Assembly: GCA_964444925.1 (NCBI GenBank)
Contig: CAYUIV010000001.1
Coordinates: forward strand, 62,001 to 126,000
Direction: 5' to 3'
From: CAYUIV01 sp964444925
GTDB lineage: Bacteria; Pseudomonadota; Gammaproteobacteria; Diplorickettsiales; Diplorickettsiaceae
Length of the DNA: 64,000 nt
Part shown: in pieces, positions 62,660 through 64,000 of the stretch
How positions within the stretch are numbered: position 1 is the first letter of the stretch
Layout: each line of letters opens with the position of its first letter
Position numbers and translations under genes: made by a program
The notes under the pieces: generated by a model
What the model was told of the DNA's origin: nothing
Database searches by the model: none
What the model saw: the letters and a program-made list of their open reading frames with translations, nothing else

Positions 62660-64000
62660 CCATTGTAATTAAACGTTTTGAAAAAAGGTGTATTTCGTAT
62701 TTGCAAGGCAGATTGCATGATTTTAGCAAATATAACTGCTGCTGTACTACCACTATAATACTTTTTAGAGCTTAAATCGTACAATATGACAAGCACTGCA
62801 AGCTGTGGTTTGGATGCGGGGGCCATACCGACAAATATGCTGTTATATTGGTTTTGATATCCTGTAGGCCCTACCAGACGGGTTGTACCTGTTTTACCTG
62901 CCATACGATAATTTTTGCTATGTACAAAAGGTGCTGTTCCTTCTTTTTCAAAGACAGACTCCAACATCTTCAAAAGTATAACGCTATTTTCTTTGTTCAT
63001 CACTTGCGTGCCAATAGGTAAAGTGTCTCTTCTTAAGAAAGTAATAGGCATATATACTCCATAGTTTGCTAAAGTTGCATACGCTTGTATAAGTTGAATG
63101 GCAGTTACTGACATACCATACCCAAATGATAAAGTAGCCGCTACAAAAGGATTTTTTATATCCGTTGTCGGTAAAAAACCAGCCCTTTCTCCTGGAAATC
63201 GACTATGAGTGATCTGTCCAAAACCCATGCGGTGTAGAAATAGTAAAAATTTTTTAAAAGAAATGGAAAGTATTAGTTTTGAAATACCTACATTACTTGA
63301 GACTTGTAAAATTTGAGCTAGAGTGATAACACCATGGTTGCGATGATCTCTAACTAAATTATTTCCTATCCATAAATAACCAGGGGTTGTATTCACTAAG
63401 CTATGTTGTGCTAGGTATTTATTTTCAAGTACGCTTGCCATACTAAAAGGTTTAATAGTAGAGCCAGGTTCAAATACGTCGGTGACACAACGATTTCGAT
63501 GTTTTGCTTGTAACTTTGTTATCTTTTGATTAGGATCGTAGCTAGGATAATTCACCATCGCTAGAATTTCTCCTGTACAAACATCGACTACAATTGCTGA
63601 TCCTGAAATGGCTTCGTATCGCTTTACGCCTTCTGCGAGCTCTTGAAAGGTAGTTTGTTGAATACGTTGATCTAAGCTAAGATGAATTTCTCGTCCAGTG
63701 CTTGCAGGTTTCAGTGTGATTGGTTTTGCAATAATACTTCCTAACCGATTTTGCATGATACGTTGTAATCCTGTGGTACCGTTTAACCAACATTGATAAC
63801 TCAGTTCCAACCCTTCTTGACCTTGATCATCAATATTAGTAAAACCTAAAACTTGTGCAGTCACTTCTTTATAGGGATAGTAACGGCGATATTCAAGCTT
63901 AGTAAACAAACCCCTAATATTTAATGCAACGATCTTTTCTCGAATATTCGCTTTCAAACCACGTTTAATATAGAGAAAACGTTTGCTTTTGTCTAATCTC
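62656..64000 (-). CDS. ftsI: Peptidoglycan transpeptidase FtsI (PBP3), 5'-truncated by window edge
   Basis: The frame is open to the right edge; codons before the first possible start read RLDKSKRFLYIKRGL, so the N-terminal anchor and part of the pedestal lie outside. The visible 448 residues show the pedestal (YYPYKEVTAQVLGFTNIDDQ, GLELSYQCWLNGTTGLQ) and the transpeptidase motifs: EPGSTIKPFSMA (active Ser), VSSNVGISKL (SxN) and MAGKTGTTRLV (KTG). FtsI crosslinks septal peptidoglycan. The ftsL and murE genes that usually flank it are not seen on this side. Confidence 0.93.
   Translation of the reverse strand, partial: RLDKSKRFLYIKRGLKANIREKIVALNIRGLFTKLEYRRYYPYKEVTAQVLGFTNIDDQGQEGLELSYQCWLNGTTGLQRIMQNRLGSIIAKPITLKPASTGREIHLSLDQRIQQTTFQELAEGVKRYEAISGSAIVVDVCTGEILAMVNYPSYDPNQKITKLQAKHRNRCVTDVFEPGSTIKPFSMASVLENKYLAQHSLVNTTPGYLWIGNNLVRDHRNHGVITLAQILQVSSNVGISKLILSISFKKFLLFLHRMGFGQITHSRFPGERAGFLPTTDIKNPFVAATLSFGYGMSVTAIQLIQAYATLANYGVYMPITFLRRDTLPIGTQVMNKENSVILLKMLESVFEKEGTAPFVHSKNYRMAGKTGTTRLVGPTGYQNQYNSIFVGMAPASKPQLAVLVILYDLSSKKYYSGSTAAVIFAKIMQSALQIRNTPFFKTFNYNG

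Noticed and set aside
1..64000. CRISPR array, insertion sequence, prophage or integrase
   Set aside because: No regularly spaced direct repeats, transposase, integrase or phage structural motif was found on either strand; the TraI-like gene alone does not define a mobile element.

Overview
This window looks like a chromosomal piece of an AT-rich, host-associated gammaproteobacterium, probably an obligate or facultative intracellular one. The gammaproteobacterial assignment rests on gene order: aspS-yebC-ruvC-ruvA, dnaX-ybaB-recR, acpP-fabF-mltG-tmk-holB, sucA-sucB, hflX-hflK-hflC and yicC-gmk with rpoZ nearby. The intracellular lifestyle is inferred from six ankyrin-repeat genes (one cut by the window edge, one broken by an amber codon), long gene-poor AT-rich gaps, dispersed cell-wall genes and frequent absence of Shine-Dalgarno sites. 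I cannot name the genus; a Legionellales-like or related symbiont is a reasonable guess only.

Layout. 1-2.6 kb: the 3' part of an ankyrin gene with a membrane hairpin, then a CDF metal exporter with a small zinc-ribbon gene. 2.7-8.2 kb: a degenerate TraI_2/MobH-like gene facing ruvA-ruvC-yebC-aspS and dcd; ruvB is not beside ruvA. 8.4-11.3 kb: an unrecognised coiled-coil protein, a perfect bidirectional hairpin, rsfS and an ankyrin gene. 11.5-17.4 kb: ftsX, recR, ybaB, dnaX, recA and a solitary nuoF, all on the minus strand. 17.4-20.7 kb: a decaying stretch around an amber-truncated ankyrin gene. 20.7-30.4 kb: gltX, tRNA-Ala(GGC) overlapping xseA, then ftsK, acpP, fabF, mltG, tmk and holB. 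30.6-35.1 kb: three consecutive ankyrin genes that share a non-canonical module. 35.4-42.0 kb: mutS, sucB, sucA. 42.2-47.9 kb: hflX-hflK-hflC-bioC facing recJ. 48.5-50.2 kb: two paralogous exported proteins of unknown family. 50.2-64 kb: mraY, murF, ftsB, a DsbA-like thioredoxin, murA, hinT, ppa, trpS, rpoZ, murD, yggX, yicC, gmk, mrp, rsmD and the 3' part of ftsI.

How they work together. Most of the window is housekeeping: recombination and repair (RuvA, RuvC, RecA, RecR, RecJ, XseA, MutS), clamp loading (DnaX, HolB), peptidoglycan synthesis and division (MurA, MurD, MurF, MraY, MltG, FtsI, FtsB, FtsK, FtsX), fatty-acid synthesis with a BioC-like biotin step, the 2-oxoglutarate dehydrogenase E1/E2 pair, and translation (AspRS, GluRS, TrpRS, RsfS, RsmD). 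The accessory layer is the ankyrin family, two members of which carry a C-terminal motif resembling an F-box, and the exported pair. These are the best places to look for undescribed host-interaction functions.
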